Assembly (NCBI RefSeq): GCF_000585375.1
Contig: NZ_KK073874.1
Span: 6,292,894-6,356,893 of the forward strand
Length of the DNA: 64,000 nt
Direction of reading: 5' to 3'
From: Cryptosporangium arvum DSM 44712
Lineage (GTDB): Bacteria; Actinomycetota; Actinomycetes; Mycobacteriales; Cryptosporangiaceae
Positions 18,166 to 27,092 of the stretch are shown here, piece by piece. The position numbers were made by a program, and so were the translations under genes. A model generated the notes under the pieces. The model was not told the origin of the DNA and made no database searches. It worked only from the letters and a program-made list of their open reading frames with translations. Each line of letters opens with the position of its first letter. The stretch's first letter is position 1.

Positions 18166-19130
18166 ATCCGGACGTTCCCCGACGATCGGCGGGCGGCCGG
18201 GAGCGACGCGCGCACCGGACGTCCGCGCCGGTTCACCGCGCGGCTGAGCGGCATCAGGGCCTTGCCGACGGTCGCGCCGGCCGCCGAGCCCAGGTCGGCC
18301 AGGTCGGCCAGGCCGGCGTGCAGGTCGACGGCGTCCTCGTTGAGGCCGATCGTGAGCGCGATCGTCTCGCACACCGCGTTCAGGTCGTCGAGCTCGATGA
18401 CGTTCTCGCCCAGCAGGTCGCGCCAGCGGCGGAGCACGGTGCGGTCGCCGGCGTAGGCCGCGCCCTTGGGCAGCAGGTAGTACACGTGGTACCGGCGGCT
18501 CAGCTCGGCGACGATCGCCTCGGTGGCGATGTCCTCGCGCAGGTCGTCGCCGATCACCCGGCGCACCTCGGCCGCCTTGACCGACGCGTACGGCAGCTCG
18601 TCGCCGATCAGGAACACGTAGCCGCGGCGGCCGTGGCGGGTGGCGTCGGTGTCGGTGTGCCGGGCCAGGAAGTACATCGCCAGCTCGTACGACTCCTGCA
18701 TCTGGCCGCCGCCACCGCCCTCCAGCACGATGTTGGCGAGGTCGTCGTCCATCCGGTTGTCGGACTCGAACTGCCCGACCTGCAGCGGGGCCCGGTCGCA
18801 GGTGGCGTCGCCGACCGCGCCGAACAGCACCTGCGGGTCGGTCGCGTAGCCCTTGCGCAGCAGCAGGCCGAGCAGCTGGGGCAGCTTGGTCTGCAGGGTC
18901 CGCGGCACCCCGCCCATCGATCCGGTGACGTCGAAGAGCACCGCGATCGGCGTGCTCCGCGGGTGTTCGTCGCTGTCGCGGCTCTCCCGGGCGGCGACCC
19001 GGTGCGGGTCGAGGGTCGAGTGGACCGTGCGCGCGCCGCTGTCGCTGTAGGCGAACGCGCTCGTTCCGGTGGTCGCGCGGTAGTCGGCCGCGGCGGAGTA
19101 GACGTCGGTGGACCAGCGTCCGCTTCCCAT
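18162..19130 (-). CDS. vWA-domain protein
   Basis: 322 aa, preceded by GAGGAGG. A short N-terminal region (ADYRATTGTSAFAYSDSGA) leads into a von Willebrand A domain with a MIDAS motif of DxTxS form in IAVLFDVTGSMGGVPRTL, so it probably binds a divalent metal and a protein partner. The second half has VFLIGDELPY and HVYYLLPKG, standard vWA strands. It lies 14 bp after the J-domain gene and overlaps the PurA-like gene by 4 bp. TerY-like vWA proteins in stress operons are a loose parallel. Confidence 0.82.
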   Translation of the reverse strand: MGSGRWSTDVYSAAADYRATTGTSAFAYSDSGARTVHSTLDPHRVAARESRDSDEHPRSTPIAVLFDVTGSMGGVPRTLQTKLPQLLGLLLRKGYATDPQVLFGAVGDATCDRAPLQVGQFESDNRMDDDLANIVLEGGGGGQMQESYELAMYFLARHTDTDATRHGRRGYVFLIGDELPYASVKAAEVRRVIGDDLREDIATEAIVAELSRRYHVYYLLPKGAAYAGDRTVLRRWRDLLGENVIELDDLNAVCETIALTIGLNEDAVDLHAGLADLADLGSAAGATVGKALMPLSRAVNRRGRPVRASLPAARRSSGNVRI

Positions 19131-19144
19131 GGTGTGCCTCCTCG

Positions 19145-20083
19145 TCAGGCCGGGACGGTGAACGTGCGGAACCTGCGCGGCCCGTAGAGGGCCTGCAGAA
19201 GTTCGTCGAGCTCGCCCAGCAGGTGCCAGGCGTCGTCGGGGCGCATGCGTGGCGCCGTCAGGCGGCAGCCGTTCGCGAAGCGGCGGAGCGCCGCCGGGGC
19301 CCGGCCGCCCATCAGCCGGAGCATCAGGCCCGACGCCAGGTACAGGTCGGTGGCCGGTGTGGCCGGCCGCTTCCCGGGCACCTCGGGCGGGTAGGCGTCG
19401 CGGTACCGCTCGACCAGCGCCGGCACCGCGGCGCCCGGCGCCACCGAGTAGCACCAGTCGACGAGCACGAGCCCGTGGTCGCCGGGGTGGATCAGCACGT
19501 GCTCGGGGAGGACCGCCCCGTGCACGAGGCCCGCGCGGTGCGCCGCTCCGAGCGCCACCAGCAGGCGCCGCCACATCCAGGCGGCGTCGCGCGGGTCGAC
19601 GCCGTCCGGGTAGGCCCGGGCCACCGCGGCGAGGCTGACGAACCCGTCGCAGTGCTCCAGGACGTTCACGGCCCGGTAGTCGCCGTCGTCCTCGACGACG
19701 AGCGTCTCGCGCAGCGCCGGGAAGTACGCGCGGTGACGCCGGTCCTTGGGGCGACGCAGCGCCTCGGCCTCGGCGGCCAGCAGATCGTTGTCGGCGGGGT
19801 CGCGGGCGATCTTCAGCAGCGCGGTGCCGCTGCGGAACAGGTCCGCGAGGTCCCCTTCGATCGGGCCGTTCTCCAGCGAGTAGCGCCCGACCGCGGGCTG
19901 CCGCGCCTCCCACAGCTCGGTCAGCCGCGTGAACGCCGACGTCGCGATGCCCTCGCTGCCCAGCGGCGCGACGTCGGGGTGCACGGTCCGGCGCAGCCGG
20001 CGGAACGTGTCCTCGGTGTCGAACAGGTCGGCCGGTGACTGCGCGGCGAAGATCGCGAACACCGCGTCCTCGAAGGCGCTCAC
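19145..20083 (-). CDS. J-domain-like protein with degenerate kinase-fold domain
   Basis: 312 aa. The first 60 residues resemble a DnaJ J-domain with an HPD tripeptide (His35-Asp37) in LRRLRRTVHPDVAPLG. From about residue 85 it has a protein-kinase-like fold: HRAGLVHGAVLPEHVLIHP stands where the HRD catalytic loop should be, with HGA instead of HRD, and LVDWCYS replaces DFG. It is therefore likely a pseudokinase or an atypical one. It overlaps the Nudix gene by 4 bp. A role in scaffolding or sensing within the four-gene operon is inferred. Confidence 0.7.
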   Translation of the reverse strand: MSAFEDAVFAIFAAQSPADLFDTEDTFRRLRRTVHPDVAPLGSEGIATSAFTRLTELWEARQPAVGRYSLENGPIEGDLADLFRSGTALLKIARDPADNDLLAAEAEALRRPKDRRHRAYFPALRETLVVEDDGDYRAVNVLEHCDGFVSLAAVARAYPDGVDPRDAAWMWRRLLVALGAAHRAGLVHGAVLPEHVLIHPGDHGLVLVDWCYSVAPGAAVPALVERYRDAYPPEVPGKRPATPATDLYLASGLMLRLMGGRAPAALRRFANGCRLTAPRMRPDDAWHLLGELDELLQALYGPRRFRTFTVPA

Positions 20084-20829
20084 CGGACCGCCTCCTCGGC
20101 GGTGGGCCGCAGCAGCGGCGGGTGCAGCACGCGCGCGTCGCCGGCCCGGTAGAGCTTCGCCCTGGGCCCGCCGCGCTCACCGCCGCGCGCCGTCGTCGTG
20201 CCGGTGCCCTCGACGAACCCCGGCACCGACAGCACCTTGCGGTGGAAGTTGCCCGCGTGCAGGTCCTCGCCCCAGACCGCCGCGTACACCGCGCGCAGCT
20301 CGGCGATCGTGAACTCGGGCCCGACGAACGCGGTGGCCAGCGGCGAGTACTCGAGCTTGGCGCGGGCCCGCTCGAGACCGTCGGCCAGGATGCGCCCGTG
20401 GTCGAACGCCAGGTCCCCCGTGCCCTCCACCGGCTTCCACCCGGCCGCTGCCGCGTCGCCGCCGGCCCGCGGATCGGGCAGGCTCGGCGCGAACGCCAGG
20501 TAGGCCACCGACACGACACGCATCCGCGGGTCACGCCCCGGATCGCCGTAGGTGCGCAACTGCTCCAGGTGGACGCGGGACAGGTCGCCGTGGCCGGCGG
20601 TGAGGCCGGTCTCCTCGGCGAGTTCGCGCAGGGCGGCGTCGTCCAGGGTCTCGGACTTCACGAAGCCGCCCGGCAGCGCGAGCCGCCCGGCGAACGGCGC
20701 CTCGCCGCGCTCGACCAGCAGCACCTGGAGCGACCCCTCGCGGATCGTCAGCGCGACGACGTCGACCGTCACCGCGACCGCCGGGAAGTCACGCGGGTCG
20801 TAGGACTCCAGGAACGCCTGCTCATCCAT
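20080..20829 (-). CDS. Nudix protein with C-terminal winged helix (NrtR-like)
   Basis: 249 aa. A complete Nudix box spans residues 54-76 (GGFVKSETLDDAALRELAEE then TGL). The C-terminal half resembles the winged-helix part of NrtR-type transcription factors: GPEFTIAELRAVYAAVWGED then FHRKVLSVPGFVE. NrtR proteins sense NAD-derived nucleotides such as ADP-ribose. It is first in the operon and its start lies 11 bp from a 37-bp inverted repeat, so self-regulation is likely. Because the Nudix box is intact, a catalytic hydrolase is the alternative or additional role. Confidence 0.85.
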   Translation of the reverse strand: MDEQAFLESYDPRDFPAVAVTVDVVALTIREGSLQVLLVERGEAPFAGRLALPGGFVKSETLDDAALRELAEETGLTAGHGDLSRVHLEQLRTYGDPGRDPRMRVVSVAYLAFAPSLPDPRAGGDAAAAGWKPVEGTGDLAFDHGRILADGLERARAKLEYSPLATAFVGPEFTIAELRAVYAAVWGEDLHAGNFHRKVLSVPGFVEGTGTTTARGGERGGPRAKLYRAGDARVLHPPLLRPTAEEAVR

Positions 20830-20839
20830 TCGCTCGCCG

Positions 20840-20876
20840 TTCTTCTCAGATTGAGTATTACTCGAACTGAGAAGAA
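20840..20876. promoter_or_regulatory. 37-bp nested inverted repeat between Nudix operon and glycosyltransferase
   Basis: Outer arms TTCTTCTCAG (20840-20849) and CTGAGAAGAA (20867-20876) are perfect complements. Inside them GAGTA-T-TACTC (20853-20863) is a second perfect inverted repeat with the same centre, base 20858. Only the three-base linkers are partly mismatched. It lies in AT-rich sequence 11 bp before the Nudix start and 37 bp before the divergent glycosyltransferase. It probably covers promoter elements for both genes and is a strong operator candidate for the NrtR-like protein. Confidence 0.7.
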
Positions 20877-20913
20877 CCTAGCACGGAGGGACCACCGGCG
20901 CTACCGTCGTCCA

Positions 20914-22023
20914 ATGCGGATTCTCTTCTCCGGCCGGCCCGCCTACGGGCACCTCTATCCGCTCCTGCCGCTGGCCCGCGCGGCCCGCGACGCCGGGCAC
21001 CGGGTCACGATCGCGACCGGGCCGACGTTCGTGCCGCAGCTGGCCGAGTTCGGCTTCGACACCCGCGAGGCCGGCACGTCGATCGGCGTCGCCGAGGCCG
21101 AGGCCGTGCAGCGCCACCCCGACGGGCCGGTCGTCGCGGTCATGGCCACGATGTTCGCCGACATCCTGGCCCGCCGTACGCTGGCCGACCTCGAGCCGAT
21201 GCTGAAGGTCGACCGTCCCGACCTGGTGATCTACGAGATGAGCGACGTCGGAGCGGCCGGCGCCGCCCGCCGCGCCGGCATCCCGGCGGTGTCGGTGACG
21301 ATCGGCCGCTCGATGCCCACCGAGGCCCGCGGCTTCGCCGCCCCGTCGTTCGAGTGGATCTGGGACGGCGACGTCCCCGCCGACCCGATGCTCGGCGACG
21401 CGTGTCTCGACCTGTGGCCGGCCGGGCTCGCCGACCCGGTCGCGGCCGCGGTTCCGGCCCGGTTCCCGCTGCGCCCGGTGCCGTGGAGCGCCCCGGCACC
21501 GCCCTGGAGCCCGCCGGGCCGGCCGCTCGTCTACCTGACGCTCGGCACGGTGTCCTTCCACGTCATCGAGGTGTTCCGGGCCGCGCTGGACGGGCTGGCC
21601 CGGCTCCCGGTGCGGGTGGTCGTCGCCACCGGGCCCGGCGATCCGGCCGCACTGGGCCCGGTGGCGTCGAACGTCCAGGTCGCGCGATTCGTCCCGCAGG
21701 CCCGCGTGCTGGCCGAGGCCGACCTCGTCGTCCACCACGGCGGCAGCGGCACGACGCTCGGCGCGGCCGCCCACGGCCTGCCGCAGCTGGTGCTGCCCCA
21801 GGGCGCCGACCAGTTCGTCAACGCCGACGCGCTGGCCGCCCAGGGTTCGGGGCTCGGCCTCACCGGCGACGACGTGACGCCGGACGTCATCGCCGAGTGC
21901 GCCAGGACCCTCCTCGGCGAGCCCGTGCACCGCGCCACCGCGCAGGCTCTGGCCGCCCAGATCGCCGCGATGCCCTCCCCCGCCCAGGTGCTTCCGGAAC
22001 TGGAGGCGTTCGCGGCCCGCTGA
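20914..22023 (+). CDS. UGT/MGT-type glycosyltransferase
   Basis: 369 aa GT-B fold enzyme of glycosyltransferase family 1. The start ATG gives MRILFSGRPAYGHLYPLLPL, the classic acceptor-domain opening. The C-terminal donor-binding motif is VVHHGGSGTTLGAAAHGLPQ followed by LVLPQGADQF, as in macrolide or glycopeptide glycosyltransferases. It transfers a nucleotide-activated sugar to a small molecule or lipid; acceptor unknown. It is divergent from the Nudix operon across the 37-bp inverted repeat, so it may share its regulation. Confidence 0.88.
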   Translation: MRILFSGRPAYGHLYPLLPLARAARDAGHRVTIATGPTFVPQLAEFGFDTREAGTSIGVAEAEAVQRHPDGPVVAVMATMFADILARRTLADLEPMLKVDRPDLVIYEMSDVGAAGAARRAGIPAVSVTIGRSMPTEARGFAAPSFEWIWDGDVPADPMLGDACLDLWPAGLADPVAAAVPARFPLRPVPWSAPAPPWSPPGRPLVYLTLGTVSFHVIEVFRAALDGLARLPVRVVVATGPGDPAALGPVASNVQVARFVPQARVLAEADLVVHHGGSGTTLGAAAHGLPQLVLPQGADQFVNADALAAQGSGLGLTGDDVTPDVIAECARTLLGEPVHRATAQALAAQIAAMPSPAQVLPELEAFAAR

Positions 22024-22035
22024 CTTCGGCGAACG

Positions 22036-22048
22036 CCCCCGTTGGGGG
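22036..22048 (+). terminator. Short GC hairpin after glycosyltransferase gene
   Basis: CCCCC-GTT-GGGGG, a 5-bp stem 13 bp after the stop, followed by a few mixed bases. Weak but well placed. The remaining sequence up to 22239 precedes the DUF4331 gene and probably holds its promoter; nothing clearer was seen. Confidence 0.3.
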
Positions 22049-22239
22049 GTCAGCTGACGCGGTATCGGTTGTGTCCAGCAACTCGCATGTTTGCCCTGGA
22101 AGTGCGCTGAGCAGCGGCAATGCGAGGGTTGCTCGCTCCGGACGATTGTGGTCCACGTCACACAGCTGAGCCTGTGAGGATTCTCAGCCGTCCCCCGGGA
22201 TGACCACGTTCACGGTTGATCCATCGTGGAGGACCCCGG

Positions 22240-23913
22240 ATGACCAGCACGCCGCAGCGACCATCGAGCACCCCCGAGACGGGGCTGCCACCTTCCGCGC
22301 GGCGCTCCGCTAACCCGCGCCGGGCCGCCGCCGTCTTCGCGGCCGCCGGACTCGCGCTCGCGTCCGCCATGGTCGGACTCGGACCGGGTAACGCGCAGGG
22401 CTCGAGCCACCGGGAGGCCCCGCTGATCGCCGCGGACCCGGCGGTCGACAACACGGACTTCTACGCGTTCGCGAGCCCGGACACGCCCGGCTCGACCATG
22501 CTGATCGCGAACTTCCAGCCGTTCGAGGAGCCCAACGGCGGCCCGAACTTCTACCCGTTCGCGACCGACGCCGCGTACAAGATCAACGTCGACAACGACG
22601 GTGACGCCAAGCCGGACGTCGTCTTCCGGTGGACGTTCAAGAACAAGGACAAGCGCGGGAACGACACGTTCCTCTACAACAACGGCGAGGTCACGTCGCT
22701 CGACGACGAGAACCTGCTGTTCAAGCAGGTCTACACGCTCGACGTGTCGTACGACGGCGGCCGGCGTTACAGCCAGACGATCCTGCGTGACGCCCCGGTC
22801 GCCCCGTCGTTCACCGGCAAGGCGTCGATGCCCGACTACAAGAACCTCCGCAAGCAGGCGGTCAAGAAGAAGGGCAAGGTCAAGGCGTTCGCCGGCCAGG
22901 CCGACGACCCGTTCTTCGCCGACCTGCGCGTCTTCGACCTGCTCTACGGCGGCGACCTGAGCGAGACCGGCCAGGACACGCTGGCCGGCTACAACGTCAA
23001 CACGATCGCGCTGCAGGTGCCGAACGAGGCCATCGCGCTGAAGAACAAGGTCGGCCGCAACCCGGTCGTGGGCCTCTGGTCGACCACCGAGCGCAGCAAG
23101 TACCGGCTCTCCGGCGACTCGAAGGCCAGGCTCGACCGCGACACCGTGCAGGTCTCCCGTCTGGGCCAGCCGCTGGTCAACGAGGTCGTGCTGCCCGCCG
23201 GGCTGAAGGACGCGTTCAACTCCCTCTCGCCGGACAAGGACGCCGACATCAAGGAGGTCGTGGACCGCGTCACCGACCCCGAGCTGCCGAAGCTGATCGA
23301 GGCGATCTACAAGATCCCGGCACCGGACGCCCCGCGCGACGACCTGGTCGAGATCTTCCTGACCGGTCTGAACACCAAGCTCGACGGGCCGATCGAGGTC
23401 GACCTCAACTCGCAGCTGCTGAACAAGGACGTCGACGCCGATCGGTTCCGGGCGTCGGAGATGCTGCGGCTGAACCTCACCACCAAGCACAACCCGAAGC
23501 CGAACGTGCTCGGCGTGATCGGTGGCGACACCCAGGGCTTCCCGAACGGCCGCCGCCTCGGTGACGACGTCGTCGACATCGCCATCCAGGTGATGGAAGG
23601 CGCCGCGCAGAACGGCAAGCTCGTCGACGCGCTGAAGGACGGCGACAAGGTCAAGTCGAACGACGCGCGCTTCCAGCACGAGTTCCCGTTCGTCGCGCTG
23701 CCGAACGAGGAGGGCGTCAACACCCAGAACGAGGTCACGAACACCTCGAACGTCGCGTTGACCGACCGCCTCGGCCCGACCGGCGTCTCGCTGGTCACGG
23801 CGGTCAGCACCACCGCGATCCTGTGCGCGATCGCCGGATTCGTCGCCTGGCACCGACGCCGGCCCACCACGGCCACCCTCCCGTCACGCGCCGGCCGACG
23901 CCGCCGCCGCTGA
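22240..23913 (+). CDS. DUF4331 secreted/membrane-anchored protein
   Basis: 557 aa from the ATG at 22240, which has GGAGGA seven bases upstream; an in-frame ATG at 22216 has no such site. A signal-like hydrophobic segment (AAAVFAAAGLALASAMVGLG) near residues 30-50 is followed by the DUF4331 hallmark SSHREAPLIAADPAVDNTDF. A single C-terminal membrane segment with a basic tail anchors it, leaving the long domain outside. Codon choice is Lys/Asp-rich compared with neighbours. The function of DUF4331 is not established. It is followed by a TPR membrane protein and a NicO-type metal transporter. Confidence 0.9.
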   Translation: MTSTPQRPSSTPETGLPPSARRSANPRRAAAVFAAAGLALASAMVGLGPGNAQGSSHREAPLIAADPAVDNTDFYAFASPDTPGSTMLIANFQPFEEPNGGPNFYPFATDAAYKINVDNDGDAKPDVVFRWTFKNKDKRGNDTFLYNNGEVTSLDDENLLFKQVYTLDVSYDGGRRYSQTILRDAPVAPSFTGKASMPDYKNLRKQAVKKKGKVKAFAGQADDPFFADLRVFDLLYGGDLSETGQDTLAGYNVNTIALQVPNEAIALKNKVGRNPVVGLWSTTERSKYRLSGDSKARLDRDTVQVSRLGQPLVNEVVLPAGLKDAFNSLSPDKDADIKEVVDRVTDPELPKLIEAIYKIPAPDAPRDDLVEIFLTGLNTKLDGPIEVDLNSQLLNKDVDADRFRASEMLRLNLTTKHNPKPNVLGVIGGDTQGFPNGRRLGDDVVDIAIQVMEGAAQNGKLVDALKDGDKVKSNDARFQHEFPFVALPNEEGVNTQNEVTNTSNVALTDRLGPTGVSLVTAVSTTAILCAIAGFVAWHRRRPTTATLPSRAGRRRRR

Positions 23914-23986
23914 CGTAATCCCAGGTCGTAGCGTGCCGCCGCCCGTGCTCCATGCGGGCGGCGGCACCTGTCGCGAGGAGACCCGA

Positions 23987-25357
23987 ATGACTGCGCCCGC
24001 CGACGTCGAGCGGACGGACGACGAAGCGGTGGAGACCGCCGTCCCCGAACGACGGCGATGGCTGCGTGCCGTCGTGGTGGTGGCCGTCCTCGCCGCCGCG
24101 CTGATCCTCGCGGGCGGGATCGTCGGGCTGCGTGACACGCCGTCCGCCGCTCCGGAGACGACGGCCACGCCACCGCGTGACGCCTCGGCCGCGCTCGACG
24201 CCTCGATCGCGTCCGCGCAGGAACGCCTGCGCCGCCTTCCCCGCGACTACGCGACCTGGGCCGCACTCGGCCGGGCCTACCTGGAGAAATCCCGGATCAC
24301 CGCCGACCCGACCTGGTACGCGAAGTCCGAAGGCGCGTTGCGTCGCTCGCTGACCGAGCGGCCCACCGCGAACCCGGCCGCGCTGACCGGCCTCGGTGCG
24401 CTCGCCAACGCCCGCCACGACTTCGCCACCGCCCGCCGGTTCGCCCTCGACGCGCTGACGCAGAACGCCTACAGCGCCGACGCCTACGGTGTGCTCGCCG
24501 ACGCGGAGACCCAGCTCGGCCACGCCGGCGCCGCCACCGACGCCGTGCAGCGCATGCTCGATCTGCGCCCGACGCTCGCCGCCTACACCCGCGCGTCCTA
24601 CGACCTCGAACAACACGGCCAGGACGGCGAGGCCGCCGCGCTCATGCGCCGGGCGCTCACGTCCGCCGTGGACCCCGCCGACGCCGCGTTCTGCCACTAC
24701 CAGCTGGGCGAACTCGCCTGGAACAGCGGGGACCTCGCCGGCGCCGACCGGGAGTACCGGGCCGGCCTCGCCTCCGCCCCCGACTACCTCCCGCTGCTGC
24801 AGGGCACCGCGAAGATCGCGGCCGCGCGGGGCGACGTGGACGCGGCGCTGACCACCTACCGCACGCTCACCCAGCGCTCCCCGACCCCGGGTTACCTGCT
24901 GGAGTACGCCGAGTTGCTGCAGTCGGCCGGCCGGGCGGCCGAGGCGTCCCAGCAGCTGGAGCTGGCCGAGGCCGCCGGAGCGCTGTTCGCGGCCAACGGC
25001 GGCTCCGACGACCTCACGACCGTCGCGCTGGCGCTGGCCCGCGACGAACCCGCCGAGGCGCTGGCCGCCGCGCAGCGCGAGTGGAAGCGCCGCCAGTTCT
25101 CCGACGTCGCCGACGCGATGGCCCAGGCCCTGCACGCGAACGGACGGCACGCCGAGGCGCTGCGGTACGCCGAGAAAGCGTCCGCGCTCGGCGTCCGCAG
25201 CGCGCGTTTCCAGTACCACCGGGGCGTCATCCTGGCCGCGCTCGGCCGGCCCGCCGAGGCGCGACGCGCCCTGTCGGGCGCGCTCGCGCTCAATCCGCAC
25301 TTCTCCCCGGTCGAGGCCCCCGCGGCCCGGCGCGCGCTTTCGGAGCTTCCGTCATGA
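23987..25357 (+). CDS. Membrane-anchored TPR protein
   Basis: 456 aa, ATG at 23987 with GAGGAG six bases upstream. One membrane helix lies near residues 25-45 (RAVVVVAVLAAALILAGGIV), then a periplasm-facing array of TPR-like helices throughout, for example YATWAALGRAYLEKSRIT and EALRYAEKASALGVRSARFQ. It is a probable assembly platform for the DUF4331 protein upstream and the transporter downstream, whose start overlaps its stop by 4 bp (ATGA). Confidence 0.85.
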   Translation: MTAPADVERTDDEAVETAVPERRRWLRAVVVVAVLAAALILAGGIVGLRDTPSAAPETTATPPRDASAALDASIASAQERLRRLPRDYATWAALGRAYLEKSRITADPTWYAKSEGALRRSLTERPTANPAALTGLGALANARHDFATARRFALDALTQNAYSADAYGVLADAETQLGHAGAATDAVQRMLDLRPTLAAYTRASYDLEQHGQDGEAAALMRRALTSAVDPADAAFCHYQLGELAWNSGDLAGADREYRAGLASAPDYLPLLQGTAKIAAARGDVDAALTTYRTLTQRSPTPGYLLEYAELLQSAGRAAEASQQLELAEAAGALFAANGGSDDLTTVALALARDEPAEALAAAQREWKRRQFSDVADAMAQALHANGRHAEALRYAEKASALGVRSARFQYHRGVILAALGRPAEARRALSGALALNPHFSPVEAPAARRALSELPS

Positions 25358-27027
25358 ACCTGATTCGGACGTCGCTGAGCCGGCTTGTCATCGTCGCGCT
25401 GGCGCTGGGGGTGGTGCTGATCTGGTCGGCCGACCCCGCCGACGCCCACCCGCTCGGCAACTTCTCGGTGAACCAGCTCGAGGCGCTGACGTTCCGGTCC
25501 GACCGGGTCGCGGTCGCGGCCACCGTGGACACCGCGGAGCTGCCGACGCTGCAGGAGAAGTCGGCGGTGGAGCGTTCCGGGCCTTCGGCGTACGCGGCCT
25601 CCTCGTGCGCGGCGCTGTCCCGGGCGTTCACGGTCCGGGTGGACGGCGCGCCGGTGCCGTGGACGGTGTCGTCGTCGGCCTTCGCGTACGTTCCGGGGTC
25701 GGCGGGGCTCCAGACCAGTCGGCTGACCTGTGCTTTCGACGGTCCGGCCACGCTCGGGTCGGCGGCGTCGGTGGACGTGCGCAACGCCTACCGGGTCGAC
25801 CACGTCGGGTGGCGCGAGATCACCGCGGTCGGCGACGGCGTCGGGCTCGTGGATTCGCCGCTGCCCACCGCCGACATCAGCGACGGCCTGCGCGCCTACC
25901 CCGCGGACCTGTTGAGCTCGCCGCCGGATGTGCGGTCGGCGTCGTTCACGGTGCGGCCGGGCGCGTCGAGCGGGGCGGCGGTGGAGGTTCCGGCGGTGAC
26001 CGACGGGTCGTTCATCGCCCGGTGGACGGCGTCGGCGGACGGGTTCCTGCGGTCCCTGGTGGGGCGTGAGTCGCTGACGCCGACAGTCGGCCTGCTCGCG
26101 GTGGCGCTGGCGCTGGCGCTGGGCGCCGGGCACGCCGCGCTGCCCGGACACGGCAAGACCGTGATGGCCGCCTACCTGGCCGGACGCCGGGGGCGGCGGC
26201 GCGACGCGGTGGTGGTGGGGGCGACGGTGACGGCGACGCACACCGGGGGTGTGCTGGCGCTCGGGCTGGTGCTCACCACGGTGGCGGGGTTGGTCGGGGA
26301 GACCGTCCTCGGGTATCTGGGGGTGGTCAGCGGGTTGCTGGTGGCGGCGGTGGGGATCGGGATGCTCCGGGAGTCGCGCCGGCGCGGGCATTCGCATTCG
26401 CATCCGTCTTCGCATTCGCATTCGGACGAGGTGGAGCCGGCCCCGGAGCGGGAGCCCGCGCTGGTGGGCGCGGCCGGTGCGGTGGAGGCGGACGAACCGC
26501 ACTCGGATTTGCACGGGGCTGAGCATGCGGGTGGGCATTCGCACGGGTCCGGGCATTCGCACGGGTCCGGGCATTCGGGTGGGCATTCGCACGGCGATGA
26601 GCATTCGCACGGGGACGGGCATTCGCACTCGTTCTGGGGTGGGCACTCGCATTCGCACGGCGACGACGGGCATTCGCATTCGCACGGGCCCGCGCGGCCG
26701 AGCCGGATGGGCCTGATCGGGATCGGGATCGCCGGTGGGTTGGTGCCGAGCCCGTCGGCGCTGATCATCCTGCTGGGAGCGATCGGCCTCGGCCGGACCT
26801 GGTTCGGCGTCCTCCTGGTCATCGGCTACGGCCTGGGCATGGCCGGTGCCCTCACCGCCGCCGGTCTGGCACTGATCGTGCTGCAGGAGCGGGTCTCCCG
26901 CTGGCGCCGCTGGCAGCGACTCCCCCGTCTCACCGCCCGCTGGTCCGCGGCCGCCCCGGTGGCCACCGCCGCACTCGTGCTCCTGGTGGGCCTGGGCCTG
27001 GCCGGCCGCTCGTTGATCGCGGTCTGA
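25354..27027 (+). CDS. NicO-family nickel/cobalt-type exporter with His-rich loop
   Basis: 557 aa. A signal peptide (LVIVALALGVVLIWSADPAD) is followed by an external domain of about 230 residues, then membrane segments with the family motif GAGHAALPGHGKTVMAAYLA and ATVTATHTGGVLALGL. Between the helices is a loop of about 100 residues with many HSH and HSHG repeats, an obvious metal-binding stretch. The last helices follow (GIAGGLVPSPSALIILLGAI). It probably moves nickel, cobalt or another divalent metal. Translationally coupled to the TPR gene. Confidence 0.87.
   Translation: MNLIRTSLSRLVIVALALGVVLIWSADPADAHPLGNFSVNQLEALTFRSDRVAVAATVDTAELPTLQEKSAVERSGPSAYAASSCAALSRAFTVRVDGAPVPWTVSSSAFAYVPGSAGLQTSRLTCAFDGPATLGSAASVDVRNAYRVDHVGWREITAVGDGVGLVDSPLPTADISDGLRAYPADLLSSPPDVRSASFTVRPGASSGAAVEVPAVTDGSFIARWTASADGFLRSLVGRESLTPTVGLLAVALALALGAGHAALPGHGKTVMAAYLAGRRGRRRDAVVVGATVTATHTGGVLALGLVLTTVAGLVGETVLGYLGVVSGLLVAAVGIGMLRESRRRGHSHSHPSSHSHSDEVEPAPEREPALVGAAGAVEADEPHSDLHGAEHAGGHSHGSGHSHGSGHSGGHSHGDEHSHGDGHSHSFWGGHSHSHGDDGHSHSHGPARPSRMGLIGIGIAGGLVPSPSALIILLGAIGLGRTWFGVLLVIGYGLGMAGALTAAGLALIVLQERVSRWRRWQRLPRLTARWSAAAPVATAALVLLVGLGLAGRSLIAV
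26385..26695 (+). repeat. His-rich coding repeats (GGGCATTCGCACGG-type)
   Basis: Imperfect tandem units around GGGCATTCGCAC recur inside the transporter gene and encode GHSHG-type peptides. The run uses CATTCG for His-Ser almost every time, a bias that suggests recent expansion by slippage rather than ancient divergence. Confidence 0.75.
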
Positions 27028-27092
27028 GCACGCGGCCCGGCGCCGCTCCGGAGTGGACCGGCCCGCCTTGCCCGGCCGCGGACAATGGCGGG

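Noticed and set aside
22158..22454. Short minus-strand frame over the start of the DUF4331 gene
   Set aside because: It overlaps the signal peptide of a clear plus-strand gene and has no ribosome site or motif.
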